Assembly: GCA_964356415.1 (NCBI GenBank)
Contig: CAYHHK010000006.1
Span: 1 to 58,697, forward strand
Length of the DNA: 58,697 nt
Direction of reading: 5' to 3'
Source of the DNA: JAPLDB01 sp964356415
GTDB lineage: Bacteria; Bacteroidota; Bacteroidia; AKYH767-A; 2013-40CM-41-45
Each line of letters starts with the position of its first letter. The first letter of the stretch is position 1. The position numbers and the translations under genes were made by a program. Below the pieces are notes generated by a model. The model had not been told where the DNA came from. It saw only the letters and a program-made list of their open reading frames with translations, and did no database searches. Below are positions 1 through 8,083 of this stretch, piece after piece.

Positions 1-764
1 TCTTCAAAATTTCCCTTAGGATCAATCATGGGGTCAATGCCTTTTACATTATTCATCGCGCGTAACTTTTCAGTGCCATCTTTGGTGAGGAAGTAAGCAT
101 AGTCTCCCTGGTCGGAAGTGGGCCCTCCTTCAGGATAATCCAATTTCTCCATTATGGCAGGGTTGAATTTAGACCCATCTGTTTTTACGTGATAGGTGAA
201 CTGAGATTTTTCAGGAAACTCCGTCTGCTTGCCGTTGATATATACTTTACGGTCTATAATATTGATGCTGTCTCCCGCAATGCCTATACAGCGTTTGATG
301 TAATTCTCTTTCTTATCAACTGGTCTGCCTTCATTTTCAGCCGGCCAGTTGAAAACGACTATGTCATTATTTTTTATTTCGCCGAAACCCCATAACCTGT
401 GGTATCCTACTTTGATCCATTCAAGATAAGATTTGCCTCCGATGAGTGGCATTGTATGGTGCGCAAATGGAAACGATAATGGCGTCATTGGTATGCGGGC
501 ACCATAACTTACTTTGCTCACAAACAAAAAATCTCCAACGAGAAGGGACTTCTCCATACTTGGTGTCGGAATCGTGTATGCTTCAATAAAGAAAGTGCGG
601 ATGATGGTGGCAGCAATAACTGCGAATATGATGGCGTCAATCCATTCCCGTGTGGCACTTTTGCGTTGTCCCGGTTTTGTTTTTAGCAGGAACCAAACAC
701 CGATGGTGAAAATTCCGAAAATAATGTCTTTGATAAGGTCCCAGTTGATTCTTAATCGCTTCAT
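1..764 (-). CDS. lepB: Signal peptidase I (C-terminal part beyond window)
   Basis: Membrane serine/lysine protease that removes Sec signal peptides on the outer face of the inner membrane. The gene starts at ATG (762-764) and runs off the left edge, so about 254 N-terminal residues are present and the C-terminus is missing. The translation begins MKRLRINWDLIKDIIFG, with a first hydrophobic segment, and a second one (DAIIFAVIAATIIRTFF) leads directly into IPTPSMEKSLLVGD, the box holding the nucleophilic Ser. The general-base Lys is in NYIKRCIGIAGDS. These are the two standard S26-family boxes in the right order. It lies 108 bp downstream of dapB on the same strand, and dapB-lepB is an arrangement I associate with Bacteroidota, so co-transcription is likely. 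Family assignment is firm; completeness cannot be judged. Confidence 0.93.
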   Translation of the reverse strand, partial: MKRLRINWDLIKDIIFGIFTIGVWFLLKTKPGQRKSATREWIDAIIFAVIAATIIRTFFIEAYTIPTPSMEKSLLVGDFLFVSKVSYGARIPMTPLSFPFAHHTMPLIGGKSYLEWIKVGYHRLWGFGEIKNNDIVVFNWPAENEGRPVDKKENYIKRCIGIAGDSINIIDRKVYINGKQTEFPEKSQFTYHVKTDGSKFNPAIMEKLDYPEGGPTSDQGDYAYFLTKDGTEKLRAMNNVKGIDPMIDPKGNFE

Positions 765-872
765 AGTTTCTTTAAGTTGTTTTGATGAAAAAGATTGCAG
801 GTTTTTCCGGTTTGGGGCAAATTTAGGGCAACCTTCAGGAGTAAAGTATTAACGAGAGGTTAAACAAATTCG

Positions 873-1619
873 TTACAATTCAAGCAAATCCTTCATACCG
901 AATACGCCTTTCTTCCCGAAAAGCCATTCCGCAGCCATTACAGCGCCTTTTGCAAATCCACCTCGTCCTTTTGCATTATGAATCAGGGTAATTGAGTCGT
1001 CTTCACTTTGGTAACAGATTTCGTGCAAGCCTGCAACATCTCCTGATCGAATTGAATGTACTGGAAGAATAGAATTGTCTTTTATAGAATTAAAAAATGA
1101 TGATTTTTCGCCCAATTCTCCTTCCCATTTTTTAAGTCGTGAAATACGACTGATGATATCATCGGCAAGCGTAACAGCAGTGCCACTGGGCGCATCTTTC
1201 TTTTCTGTGTGGTGCGTTTCTGTGATGCTGATGTCATAGTAGATTGGAAACCGTTCAGCCATTTTTGCCATCTGTTCACTGAGTGCAAAAAACAGGTTTA
1301 CCCCGATACTGAAATTAGTCGCATGAAAAAAGGATTGGTTCTTTTCCAGGCATATTTTTTTTGCTTCTTCCAGTTGTTGATACCATCCTGTTGTACCACA
1401 TACTACAGGAACATTTGCAGCAAAGCATTTTAGCACATTGTTATAGGCAGCATGTGGTTGTGTGAATTCTATGGCAACGTTGGCTTCAGAAAGATGGGCA
1501 GTTGTAATGTCTGCAAGATTTTCTTCGGAAATTTTCAAAACAATTTCATGCCCTTTCTTTAAAGCAATTTGCTCAATTGCTTTTCCCATTTTGCCATAAC
1601 CAATCAATGCAATTTTCAT
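873..1619 (-). CDS. dapB: 4-hydroxy-tetrahydrodipicolinate reductase
   Basis: Reduces 4-hydroxy-tetrahydrodipicolinate with NAD(P)H in the diaminopimelate/lysine pathway, feeding peptidoglycan and lysine synthesis in the cytoplasm. It has 248 residues, close to the usual length. The N-terminus MKIALIGYGKMGKAIEQ is the GxGxMG dinucleotide-binding loop. ETHHTEKKDAPSGTAV (about residues 133-148) is the family signature, with the catalytic His-His-x-x-Lys region and the DAPSGTA substrate loop. The ATG at 1617-1619 is the natural start because the nucleotide fold begins at residue 2. lepB follows 108 bp downstream on the same strand. Upstream is a heptamer-repeat tract. Nothing is odd about the protein. 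Confidence 0.95.
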   Translation of the reverse strand: MKIALIGYGKMGKAIEQIALKKGHEIVLKISEENLADITTAHLSEANVAIEFTQPHAAYNNVLKCFAANVPVVCGTTGWYQQLEEAKKICLEKNQSFFHATNFSIGVNLFFALSEQMAKMAERFPIYYDISITETHHTEKKDAPSGTAVTLADDIISRISRLKKWEGELGEKSSFFNSIKDNSILPVHSIRSGDVAGLHEICYQSEDDSITLIHNAKGRGGFAKGAVMAAEWLFGKKGVFGMKDLLEL

Positions 1620-1800
1620 TGGAGTAATTAAATTGCAAGGTGTGCAATTCTTAGCGTAAAGTTGAAAAAAAGTAGTAAAGTTTTAAACTAAGAAAACTTA
1701 AAATTGAGGAAATGAAAAGTCAAATTCAAATCTTAATAAACAAGCAAGCTCAAGTCTAAGTACTATTTCTGAATCTTGTCTTCTGGCTTTTTAATTTTTA

Positions 1801-2105
1801 CTTGTAACTTCTAACTTATGACTTGTGACTTGTGACTTGTGACTTATGACTTATGACTTATGACTTATGACTTNNNNNNNNNNNNNNNNNNNNNNNNNNN
1901 NNNNNNNNNNNNNNNNNNNNNNNNNNNNNNNNNNNNNNNNNNNNNNNNNNNNNNNNNNNNNNNNNNNNNNNNNTGACTTATGACTTATGACTTATGACTT
2001 ATGACTTGTGACTTGTGACTTATGACTTGTGACTTGTGACTTATGACTTATGACTTGTGACTTGTGACTTGTGACTTGTGACTTGTGACTTGTGCCTTCT
2101 GACTT
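1801..2105. repeat. Heptamer tandem repeat TGACTTR, interrupted by gap
   Basis: The intergenic stretch between dapB and fmt (1620-2113) is largely a tandem array of the 7-mer TGACTTA/TGACTTG, with a few variants at the edges (TAACTTC, TGCCTTC). About 10 units are readable left of the N run and about 18 right of it. The array ends about 8 bp from the fmt stop codon, so in fmt mRNA it would form the 3' tail. The remaining bases 1620-1800 are AT-rich and show no gene. The period of 7 is shared with other arrays of unrelated sequence in this window (6796-6834, 9819-9948, 10888-10935, 58642-58694). Confidence 0.9.
1874..1973. other. Assembly gap (100 N)
   Basis: Exactly 100 N inside the TGACTTR array. 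A round 100 is the usual placeholder for a gap of unknown size, so the true copy number of the heptamer is unknown here. Confidence 0.97.
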
Positions 2106-2113
2106 CCCCCTCC

Positions 2114-3076
2114 CTACACCATTCTCCAATTCCCTTCCAGTTTAAATCCGTTCAGGAAATCTCTGATCGTCATTTTGCTTCTCCCTGATACATGGATGTC
2201 TTTCAGCGAAATCAGACCATCTTTGACATAAACTTTCAGGAAACTCTTATGGTCGGTTTCTATTTTTCCAAATGGCTCAGTATGCGATTTGAGTTCAGTC
2301 TCCACATCATAAATCTTTATCATCAGGCTGAGAAAATTTTCAGGCAGGTTTAATTCAGCATGGGCACCTGGTTCCGGCGTAAGTCCGCGAATGAAGTTGC
2401 GTATCTCTTCGGGGTTTTTATTAAAATCAATTTTTGTATTCTTCCTGTTGAGTTTGGGTGCCGGCATTAACACACCTGTTTTTATCTGTGTTTGCTCTTT
2501 AAGGCTATAATCTTTATTCTCGATAGCTGTCACTGTCTTTTGAACCAGTTCAGCCCCGATATTTTTCAGACGCTCGTATAAAGTACCAACATTTTCATTT
2601 TCAAGTATATGAACCTTTTCCTGCATAATGATGCTGCCTGTATCGATTTCATGCCTGAGAAAAAATGTGGTCACACCTGTTTCTTTTTCCCCATTCATCA
2701 ATGCCCAGTTTATGGGGGCAGCGCCACGGTATTGCGGGAGAAGAGATGCATGCAAATTAAATGTACCCAGTTTTGGAAATTTCCATACCTGCTCAGGTAA
2801 CATCCTGAATGCAACAACAATTTGCAGATCTGGTTTTAATTGAGTCAGTTCTGAAATAAAAGATGTGTCCTTTAAATTTTCCGGCTGAAGAATTTTAAGA
2901 TGGTGTTTAAGTGCGCAGTCCTTAACTGCACTGGTCTGCATTTTCTGTCCGCGACCTGCTGGTTTATCGGGAGAGGTGACCACAGCAATGATGTTAAACT
3001 TATTTTGTATAAGCCTTTCAAGTGTTGCAACCGCAAATTCCGGTGTCCCGTAAAAGATAATCGCTGGTGCCGACAT
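2114..3076 (-). CDS. fmt: Methionyl-tRNA formyltransferase
   Basis: Transfers a formyl group from 10-formyl-tetrahydrofolate to initiator Met-tRNA. It has 320 residues from ATG 3074-3076; the open frame extends three codons further to a TTG, but the fold starts at once after the ATG (SAPAIIFYGTPEFAVATLE), so the ATG is preferred. The N-terminal formyltransferase domain carries SLLPQYRGAAPINWAL (about residues 108-123), the SLLP hinge with the folate-site residues. GRGQKMQTSAVK is the loop expected near residues 40-50. The C-terminal OB-like domain contains the usual GLTPEPGAHAEL segment. Upstream on the same strand are a MATE transporter (62 bp away) and an SDR gene, possibly one transcript. 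The end abuts the heptamer array. Confidence 0.95.
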   Translation of the reverse strand: MSAPAIIFYGTPEFAVATLERLIQNKFNIIAVVTSPDKPAGRGQKMQTSAVKDCALKHHLKILQPENLKDTSFISELTQLKPDLQIVVAFRMLPEQVWKFPKLGTFNLHASLLPQYRGAAPINWALMNGEKETGVTTFFLRHEIDTGSIIMQEKVHILENENVGTLYERLKNIGAELVQKTVTAIENKDYSLKEQTQIKTGVLMPAPKLNRKNTKIDFNKNPEEIRNFIRGLTPEPGAHAELNLPENFLSLMIKIYDVETELKSHTEPFGKIETDHKSFLKVYVKDGLISLKDIHVSGRSKMTIRDFLNGFKLEGNWRMV

Positions 3077-3138
3077 AAAACCCAAAATGATATAGGAACG
3101 ATTCCGCTAATATATATATTGATATCATGCAATCCGCG

Positions 3139-4470
3139 TCAAATGCGGATTTTTGTCCACTTAAGGCTTCTAAGGAATAGATAGGAAACCAGACCCGTAA
3201 ACAACCAGTAAATTGTTTCTGCCAGCCAGGCAATTTCAAGGCTCAGTTTGAGTTTGAATACGACTACAACGAGGTAAACCATGTAGATAAGGATGGCAAC
3301 AATCTCAATGTACAATGCCGTGCGTGTTGCACCGGTACCGCTTACTGCACTGATGCATACAATGGCCATCGGGAAAATGACCATGGCAACGCAAATCATC
3401 AGCAGGCTTCCATAACTGTCAACCGCAAGTGATTTGTCACTCGTAAACAGCCCCATTAGCTCGACAGGGAAAAGAATATTCAGAAGTACCATAACTATTG
3501 AGAATAGCGTAGCCATTTTAATGATCCTATTAACCAGGGTCATCACTTCATCTTGTCGGCCCTGACCTATCAGATTGCCAACCATGCTGCTTGCTGCTAC
3601 GCTGAAACCCCACATGGGTGTCATGTCAATCATGTAAATACTTCGGGTTATATTTGAAATTGCAAGGGCATGTTTTCCCATCTTCTCAATGAAGACAAAA
3701 AAGATAAACCATGCTCCCATGGAAATAAGATTCTGAACCACAAGCGGAGCCGACAATGAAATTGTTTTGGTGATTAATTCCCTGTTGAAAGTCTTGAAAC
3801 GGAACAATTGAAATTCTTTGATTGCATTTTTATTTGTGCTGTATAAAACAAGGTAAATCAAACCAATTGCCTCAGCTATACTGGATGCCAGTCCTGCCCC
3901 TGCAATGCCCATCTCAGGCATTCCGAGGTTTCCGAAAATAAGCCCATAACCCAAAATGATATTTACAATGGCCATCAGGAAAGAATAATAGCCCCATACT
4001 TTTGGAGAAGCGATGCCCACATAAAAAGAACGGAATGCAGTGGCCATCATGACAAAGAAAATCCCGTAAGACCTGTACTTCAGAAATTGAATGCAGGCTT
4101 CGCTTACTTCAGGATCTCCCACAAGCATCCCAAATAGCTGGCGGGAAAAGAATGCAAGAAGGATAAACTGGACAATGCTCAATCCAATCAGCAGAAAAAA
4201 ACTGTGGTCAAAAATTTCTCCGATTGCAGCATGGTTTTTTTCTCCCGCACGCCGCGCGATCTGTATCTGAGCGCCTGTTCCCAATGCAACACCGACCATC
4301 ACCATCACAAAATAAAATACGCCTCCGAGCGCTGATGCGCCCAGTTCTGTTTCGCCGATCCTGCCTAAAAAAATCGTGTCAGTCACATTCAAGACTGTAA
4401 CCGCCAATGCCCCGATGATGACAGGATATGCCATGCGCCAGATATCGCGGTAGGAGGAGTTGACCTGCAT
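3139..4470 (-). CDS. MATE family efflux transporter
   Basis: Inner-membrane multidrug/toxin exporter driven by Na+ or H+. At 443 residues it is family-sized, with about twelve hydrophobic segments in two halves. The start MQVNSSYRDIWRMAYPVIIGALAVTV is a typical MATE helix 1, and LNVTDTIFLGRIGETELGASALGG matches the conserved helix 1-2 region. The second half repeats the pattern (LSAPLVVQNLISMGAWFIFFVFI). The ATG start is preceded by 39 bp after the SDR stop, and fmt follows 62 bp downstream. The substrate cannot be read from the sequence; several MATE proteins in Bacteroidota remain uncharacterised. Confidence 0.9.
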   Translation of the reverse strand: MQVNSSYRDIWRMAYPVIIGALAVTVLNVTDTIFLGRIGETELGASALGGVFYFVMVMVGVALGTGAQIQIARRAGEKNHAAIGEIFDHSFFLLIGLSIVQFILLAFFSRQLFGMLVGDPEVSEACIQFLKYRSYGIFFVMMATAFRSFYVGIASPKVWGYYSFLMAIVNIILGYGLIFGNLGMPEMGIAGAGLASSIAEAIGLIYLVLYSTNKNAIKEFQLFRFKTFNRELITKTISLSAPLVVQNLISMGAWFIFFVFIEKMGKHALAISNITRSIYMIDMTPMWGFSVAASSMVGNLIGQGRQDEVMTLVNRIIKMATLFSIVMVLLNILFPVELMGLFTSDKSLAVDSYGSLLMICVAMVIFPMAIVCISAVSGTGATRTALYIEIVAILIYMVYLVVVVFKLKLSLEIAWLAETIYWLFTGLVSYLFLRSLKWTKIRI

Positions 4471-4509
4471 AAAAATATTAGGATTGAAGCGGAATAAACA
4501 TTGATATTC

Positions 4510-5217
4510 CTAAGGCGTCGAATTTGAAACAGGAATGATTTTTCCGTTAAAAAGCTTACATCCTTCTACAGCAAACTCTGCAATGAATTTTGCCACTTCC
4601 GCTGCTGATGTCGCAGCCTTAAAATCAGGGAAAGCAGCACTAAACATTTCTGTTTGTACACTTCCCATACAAAGGCAATTAACAGCGATATTCCTGTCCT
4701 TGAATTCTTCCGCGAGGCATTCAGTAATCCCTGCCAATGCTGCTTTGCTTGAACTATAAGCCGACAGCCCTTTGAACTTTGCGCTTCCCTGAAAACCTCC
4801 CATGCTGCTGATGTTGAGGATGTGACTCCTTTCGGTTTTTGAAAATAGCGGCAGCAGTTTTCTGATCAGATCAACAATGGCAAATACATTCGTTGAATAA
4901 ACACTTTTCCAGTCGCTGGATGTTAACTGTTCAAATGGTTTATTGATAAGCGTTCCTGCATTATTGATCAGGATATTGATGGAATTTTCTTTTTGAGAAA
5001 TTTCCTTTGCAACATCTTCCAGAAAAAATTCACTTGTAATGTCTCCAGCAAGCAAATGGATCTTAGCACCTGGCTTCAGCAGCAATATTTCGCTGCTGAG
5101 ATTCTGAAGGAGTGCTTTCCTTCTTGCAATGGCAAATACAGTATGGCCTTCGATTGCAAGCTTTAACGCTAAATGATATCCGATACCTGTACTGGCACCT
5201 GTTATTACACAATTCAT
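4510..5217 (-). CDS. SDR family NAD(P)-dependent oxidoreductase
   Basis: Classical short-chain dehydrogenase/reductase, 235 residues. Visible motifs in order are TGASTGIGYHLA (coenzyme-binding TGxxxGIG, residues 6-13), NNAG (about 86-89), the catalytic Ser in NISSMGGFQG, and YSSSKAAL, the YxxxK dyad at about 153-157. The compact size and short C-terminus resemble the sepiapterin-reductase/YueD-like group, but substrate is not predictable. It is the first gene of a possible SDR-MATE-fmt transcript. The divergent neighbour on the plus strand starts 80 bp away, so the two share a promoter region. Confidence 0.9.
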   Translation of the reverse strand: MNCVITGASTGIGYHLALKLAIEGHTVFAIARRKALLQNLSSEILLLKPGAKIHLLAGDITSEFFLEDVAKEISQKENSINILINNAGTLINKPFEQLTSSDWKSVYSTNVFAIVDLIRKLLPLFSKTERSHILNISSMGGFQGSAKFKGLSAYSSSKAALAGITECLAEEFKDRNIAVNCLCMGSVQTEMFSAAFPDFKAATSAAEVAKFIAEFAVEGCKLFNGKIIPVSNSTP

Positions 5218-5269
5218 GGTTTTCTATTGTTGATTGGGAATGCACGAATGTACGAAGGGAAAAACAATC

Positions 5270-5277
5270 TACCTTTG
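5270..5277 (+). promoter_or_regulatory. Candidate -7 box TACCTTTG
   Basis: Matches the Bacteroidota -7 consensus TAnnTTTG, 19 bp before the ATG of the outer-membrane-like gene. No clear TTG/TTTG -33 element is visible at the expected distance, so support is partial. Confidence 0.35.
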
Positions 5278-5296
5278 CGCCTTGTTATTCTTTATC

Positions 5297-5863
5297 ATGA
5301 AAATATATCGACTGCTGATTTGGTTCACTATACTCCCGGTTCTGATTTTGGGTACCGTCAATGCTCAGCAGCAGGAACGCATTGAGCCTCCCACTGTCAA
5401 AGATGATAGCTTTTGGGATAAGATTTATATCGGAGGAAATTTCGGTTTGCAGTTCGGCACAACCACAGTTGTAAATCTCTCGCCACAGGTAGGGTACAGA
5501 GTGACAGATAAGTTTGTTCCGGGTATCGGCATTACCTATATTTATTATAACTATAGAAATCCCTATACAAACTCAAGGTATGAAACGAGCATTTATGGTG
5601 GCAGCGTTTTTGGAAAATATTTTTTTACTGACAACCTGTTTGCCCATGCAGAATATGAAGAACTAAATCTGGAAGGTTATGATGTTTTTCTGAATAAATA
5701 TTCCCGGATATGGGTCCCTTCTCTTTTTGTGGGCGGAGGGTACAATCAGCCGCTCGGTCAGCGCGGCTTTATTCAGCTATTGCTTTTGTTTGAAGTGCTG
5801 CAGGACAGGAACTCTCCTTACTACCGGAACAACCCCGTTGTCAGGATAGGATTCGGCTTCTGA
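5297..5863 (+). CDS. Small secreted outer-membrane beta-barrel-like protein
   Basis: 188 residues from ATG 5297. The frame is open further upstream to a TTG, but a good signal peptide begins at this ATG (MKIYRLLIWFTILPVLILGTVNA, then QQQER). After the signal, alternating hydrophobic/aromatic strands appear: IYIGGNFGLQFG, VVNLSPQVGYRVTD, GIGITYIYYNY, YGGSVFGKYFF, LFAHAEYEELN and a C-terminal VVRIGFGF. This pattern and the terminal aromatic residue fit an eight-strand-like outer-membrane barrel (OmpW/OmpA-like fold), though no family signature is certain. The last 23 bp overlap the end of the convergent EamA gene. Function unknown. Confidence 0.72.
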   Translation: MKIYRLLIWFTILPVLILGTVNAQQQERIEPPTVKDDSFWDKIYIGGNFGLQFGTTTVVNLSPQVGYRVTDKFVPGIGITYIYYNYRNPYTNSRYETSIYGGSVFGKYFFTDNLFAHAEYEELNLEGYDVFLNKYSRIWVPSLFVGGGYNQPLGQRGFIQLLLLFEVLQDRNSPYYRNNPVVRIGFGF

Positions 5864-6728
5864 TTTTTTTTCTGAATTTGTATAGAGTGTGCAGTACGAT
5901 CGTAAGCATGATGATGCCAGCGCCATAATAAAATCCTGCATTCAGATTTTTTCCTTCACCTGCAAAAACAACCGCCAGGATGATACCATAAATCGGTTCC
6001 AGGTTCAATGCAAGTGCAACAGTGTACGCAGATACTTTTTGTAACGCTTCAAGTGAAAGTATCCAGGTAAGTACTGTACACACAAGAGAAAGGATCATGA
6101 GATATACCCAGTCCATTGTGTCGGGAATGAACTTGTCTGTTGGCTGAATTTTCATGTAAACCGGAAAAAGCAGAGTAAGAAATACAAACCCGCTTGCAAG
6201 CTCAACAAGACTGATTGTGAGTGGTTCGTGCTTCGATGCAATTTTTTTGTTTAGTGAGCTGAAGATAGCGCTGAATAAGGCGCTGAGTATTCCCACAATA
6301 ATTCCGGCAGATGCTGTAGGATCTGATCGGTAAATAGTTGAAATGCCAATGACTGCAAGAGCGCTGAAAAAGATCTCCGTGTAATCAAACTTCTCTCTGT
6401 TTATAATGGGTTCAATGAAAGAAACAAAAAGTGCGATCGATGAAAGACACACCATTGCAATGGAAATGCTTGCAAGTTTGATGGATGCGTAAAATGCAAC
6501 CCAGTGCATCATTACGAGGATGCCAATGCCGCTAATATGTGCAACCTGCCTGAATGACAGCTTAGGCATTTTTTTCTGATAGAGTAAAATGATTGCAACG
6601 GCAATTGCGCTGATCAGCATGCGGTACCAAACAAGTACACCTTCATTCAGCTGAATGAGTTTCCCCAAAAGCCCTGTAAAGCCCCAGAGGAAAATGGCCA
6701 TATGCATTTTGAAATACGCTTTCCGCAA
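5841..6728 (-). CDS. DMT-superfamily (EamA) transporter
   Basis: Inner-membrane drug/metabolite transporter of ten helices made from two EamA halves, 295 residues. The first half begins AYFKMHMAIFLWGFTGLLGKLI and the second begins near GIIVGILSALFSAIFSSLNKK. ALNLEPIYGIILAVVFAGE is the typical EamA C-terminal signature. The start given is a TTG; ATG codons lie 7 and 9 codons inside (6705-6707, 6699-6701). I kept the TTG because homologues, as I recall them, also carry the basic KxYxKLH-like lead before the first helix, but the ATG at 6707 is a real alternative. Substrate unknown. The 3' end overlaps the convergent gene by 23 bp. Confidence 0.87.
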   Translation of the reverse strand: MRKAYFKMHMAIFLWGFTGLLGKLIQLNEGVLVWYRMLISAIAVAIILLYQKKMPKLSFRQVAHISGIGILVMMHWVAFYASIKLASISIAMVCLSSIALFVSFIEPIINREKFDYTEIFFSALAVIGISTIYRSDPTASAGIIVGILSALFSAIFSSLNKKIASKHEPLTISLVELASGFVFLTLLFPVYMKIQPTDKFIPDTMDWVYLMILSLVCTVLTWILSLEALQKVSAYTVALALNLEPIYGIILAVVFAGEGKNLNAGFYYGAGIIMLTIVLHTLYKFRKKIRSRILS

Positions 6729-6795
6729 AATGTGTGATTGATTTAATGGCGCAAGTTAACATTTGGGTTAATTGAAAATTTGATCCGTTTTTCTT

Positions 6796-6834
6796 CACAT
6801 CTCACATCTAACATCTCATACCTCACACCTCTCC
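6796..6834. repeat. Degenerate 7-bp tandem repeat (CTCACAT-like)
   Basis: About five diverged copies of a 7-mer of the type CACATCT/CATACCT in the gap between the EamA gene and the next minus-strand gene. It is less regular than the other arrays, but the period is again 7. Confidence 0.6.
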
Positions 6835-6846
6835 TTAGCAACAAAA

Positions 6847-6870
6847 CCGCTCCCGCCAAAGCGGGAACGG
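6847..6870 (-). terminator. Rho-independent terminator
   Basis: Stem CCGCTCCCGC / GCGGGAACGG with loop CAAA. Read on the minus strand it is followed by TTTTGTT, as expected for termination of the gene ending at 6919. A second small hairpin (6902-6919, ATCCCGT-CCAA-ACGGGAT) overlaps the stop codon of that gene. Confidence 0.7.
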
Positions 6871-6918
6871 TCTTTCACCATGAGAAAATAAACCAATTAT
6901 TATCCCGTCCAAACGGGA

Positions 6919-7953
6919 TTACTCTACCACGAGTTTCTTTGTGATGCTGTCATCACCTTGTGTAATTTTTAAGAAGTAAGTGCCTTTGCCTTTTTCTGAA
7001 ATATCAACCTGATTAAAATACTCTCCGCTGAAATCCTTTAAGGTTCTTGTATATACTTCGTTTCCTTTTGCATCACTGATCAAGATCTCAATATCGCCTT
7101 TTGACTGGGCAGTAAAACTTACAGACAGCTTGCCATTTCCGGGGTTTGGATATACCTTGATCTTAGTGACAGGCATCGCAGCCGTTGCTTTTGGATCCTC
7201 TTTTTTCGGGAGTTTGCGTTTGTAAATAAAAATCTTGTCTCCGTCTTTTGTGGTGATTTCTTTTTCCAGCACTGGCGTTTCTTCATCCTTCGCTCCATAA
7301 ACAACGATATGTTCCTCGTCATTCAGGCTGTCAGGTACTTCATCATTCATTGAATGAAAACTGAATTGAAATGTTTTTCCATTTTTGCAATCCGTTTCAT
7401 TGGCCTCGTCATCATCACCGTAATAAAAGAATGAGCTGTTTGGAGACGGCGGCGCAGGTGGTGCCGGAAATCCAGGTATGCTTAATTGAAGGTCAAAGTT
7501 TTCCGGATCCTTGTCGTTAAATCCATACATTTCAATATGCATATCTTTCATTTCATCCCCGAGTCCTTTCAAATCTTCCTTTAGATTTTTCATTTCCATT
7601 TCAAATGCCAGGCGTTCTTCCTTGCTCATTTCAGGGTGGCGGAAATGCATTCTCATATCGCCATTGGCATTGAAGTTCCCATCTTCAAAACCAATTCCTC
7701 TCATATCTGCATCGAAATCAATATCCAGGTCGTTGAGGTATTCTTTGAGTGCAGGAAGCTGATCGGAAGTAATCGTCGTATCGATCTTTGTCTTCCTGCC
7801 ATTTTCTTCTTTCTGGATTTTGATCTTGATTTCAGATTTTTTTTCCTTTCCTTTTTCCTGTGCAAATGAAAATGAGACAGTGAATAGTACAATGGCACAT
7901 ACAAGCACGATCCATGCTGGTAATTCCTTTGAATTAAGTAATGTTGTTTTCAT
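6919..7953 (-). CDS. Acidic Met-rich secreted protein with T9SS sorting domain
   Basis: 344 residues from ATG 7953; the frame is open 13 codons further but the signal peptide (hydrophobic core AWIVLVCAIVLFTVSFSFA, then QEKGKEKK) fits this start. The mature part opens with a highly charged segment, then a Met/Asp/Glu-rich stretch (about residues 80-160) likely to be helical or coiled. FPAPPAPPSPN is a short Pro-rich linker. The last about 85 residues form a type A sorting domain: KIKVYPNPGNGKLSVSF at its start and a terminal KKLVVE. The product should cross the outer membrane by T9SS and be attached or released. It is divergent from the sensor kinase gene across 130 bp. I do not recognise the N-terminal domain. 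Confidence 0.85.
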   Translation of the reverse strand: MKTTLLNSKELPAWIVLVCAIVLFTVSFSFAQEKGKEKKSEIKIKIQKEENGRKTKIDTTITSDQLPALKEYLNDLDIDFDADMRGIGFEDGNFNANGDMRMHFRHPEMSKEERLAFEMEMKNLKEDLKGLGDEMKDMHIEMYGFNDKDPENFDLQLSIPGFPAPPAPPSPNSSFFYYGDDDEANETDCKNGKTFQFSFHSMNDEVPDSLNDEEHIVVYGAKDEETPVLEKEITTKDGDKIFIYKRKLPKKEDPKATAAMPVTKIKVYPNPGNGKLSVSFTAQSKGDIEILISDAKGNEVYTRTLKDFSGEYFNQVDISEKGKGTYFLKITQGDDSITKKLVVE

Positions 7954-8047
7954 AAGATGAATTATTTGGAGCCACAATGATACAGCCATCATATTTCGAT
8001 AGGGGTTAACAGGCGGTTAAACTCTGTTAATATTGGGTTAAAGTTTT

Positions 8048-8076
8048 TTTGAACTGTTAATGTGCTGCTAACTTTG
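8048..8076 (+). promoter_or_regulatory. Bacteroidota-type promoter for the sensor kinase
   Basis: TTTG at 8048-8051, 17 bp spacer, then TAACTTTG at 8069-8076. This is a full match to the -33 TTTG / -7 TAnnTTTG layout. Transcription would start almost at the ATG (8084), predicting a very short or absent leader. Confidence 0.6.
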
Positions 8077-8083
8077 ATGCCTG

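Noticed and set aside
514..852. Plus-strand open frame opposite the signal peptidase gene
   Set aside because: Antisense shadow of conserved lepB coding sequence.
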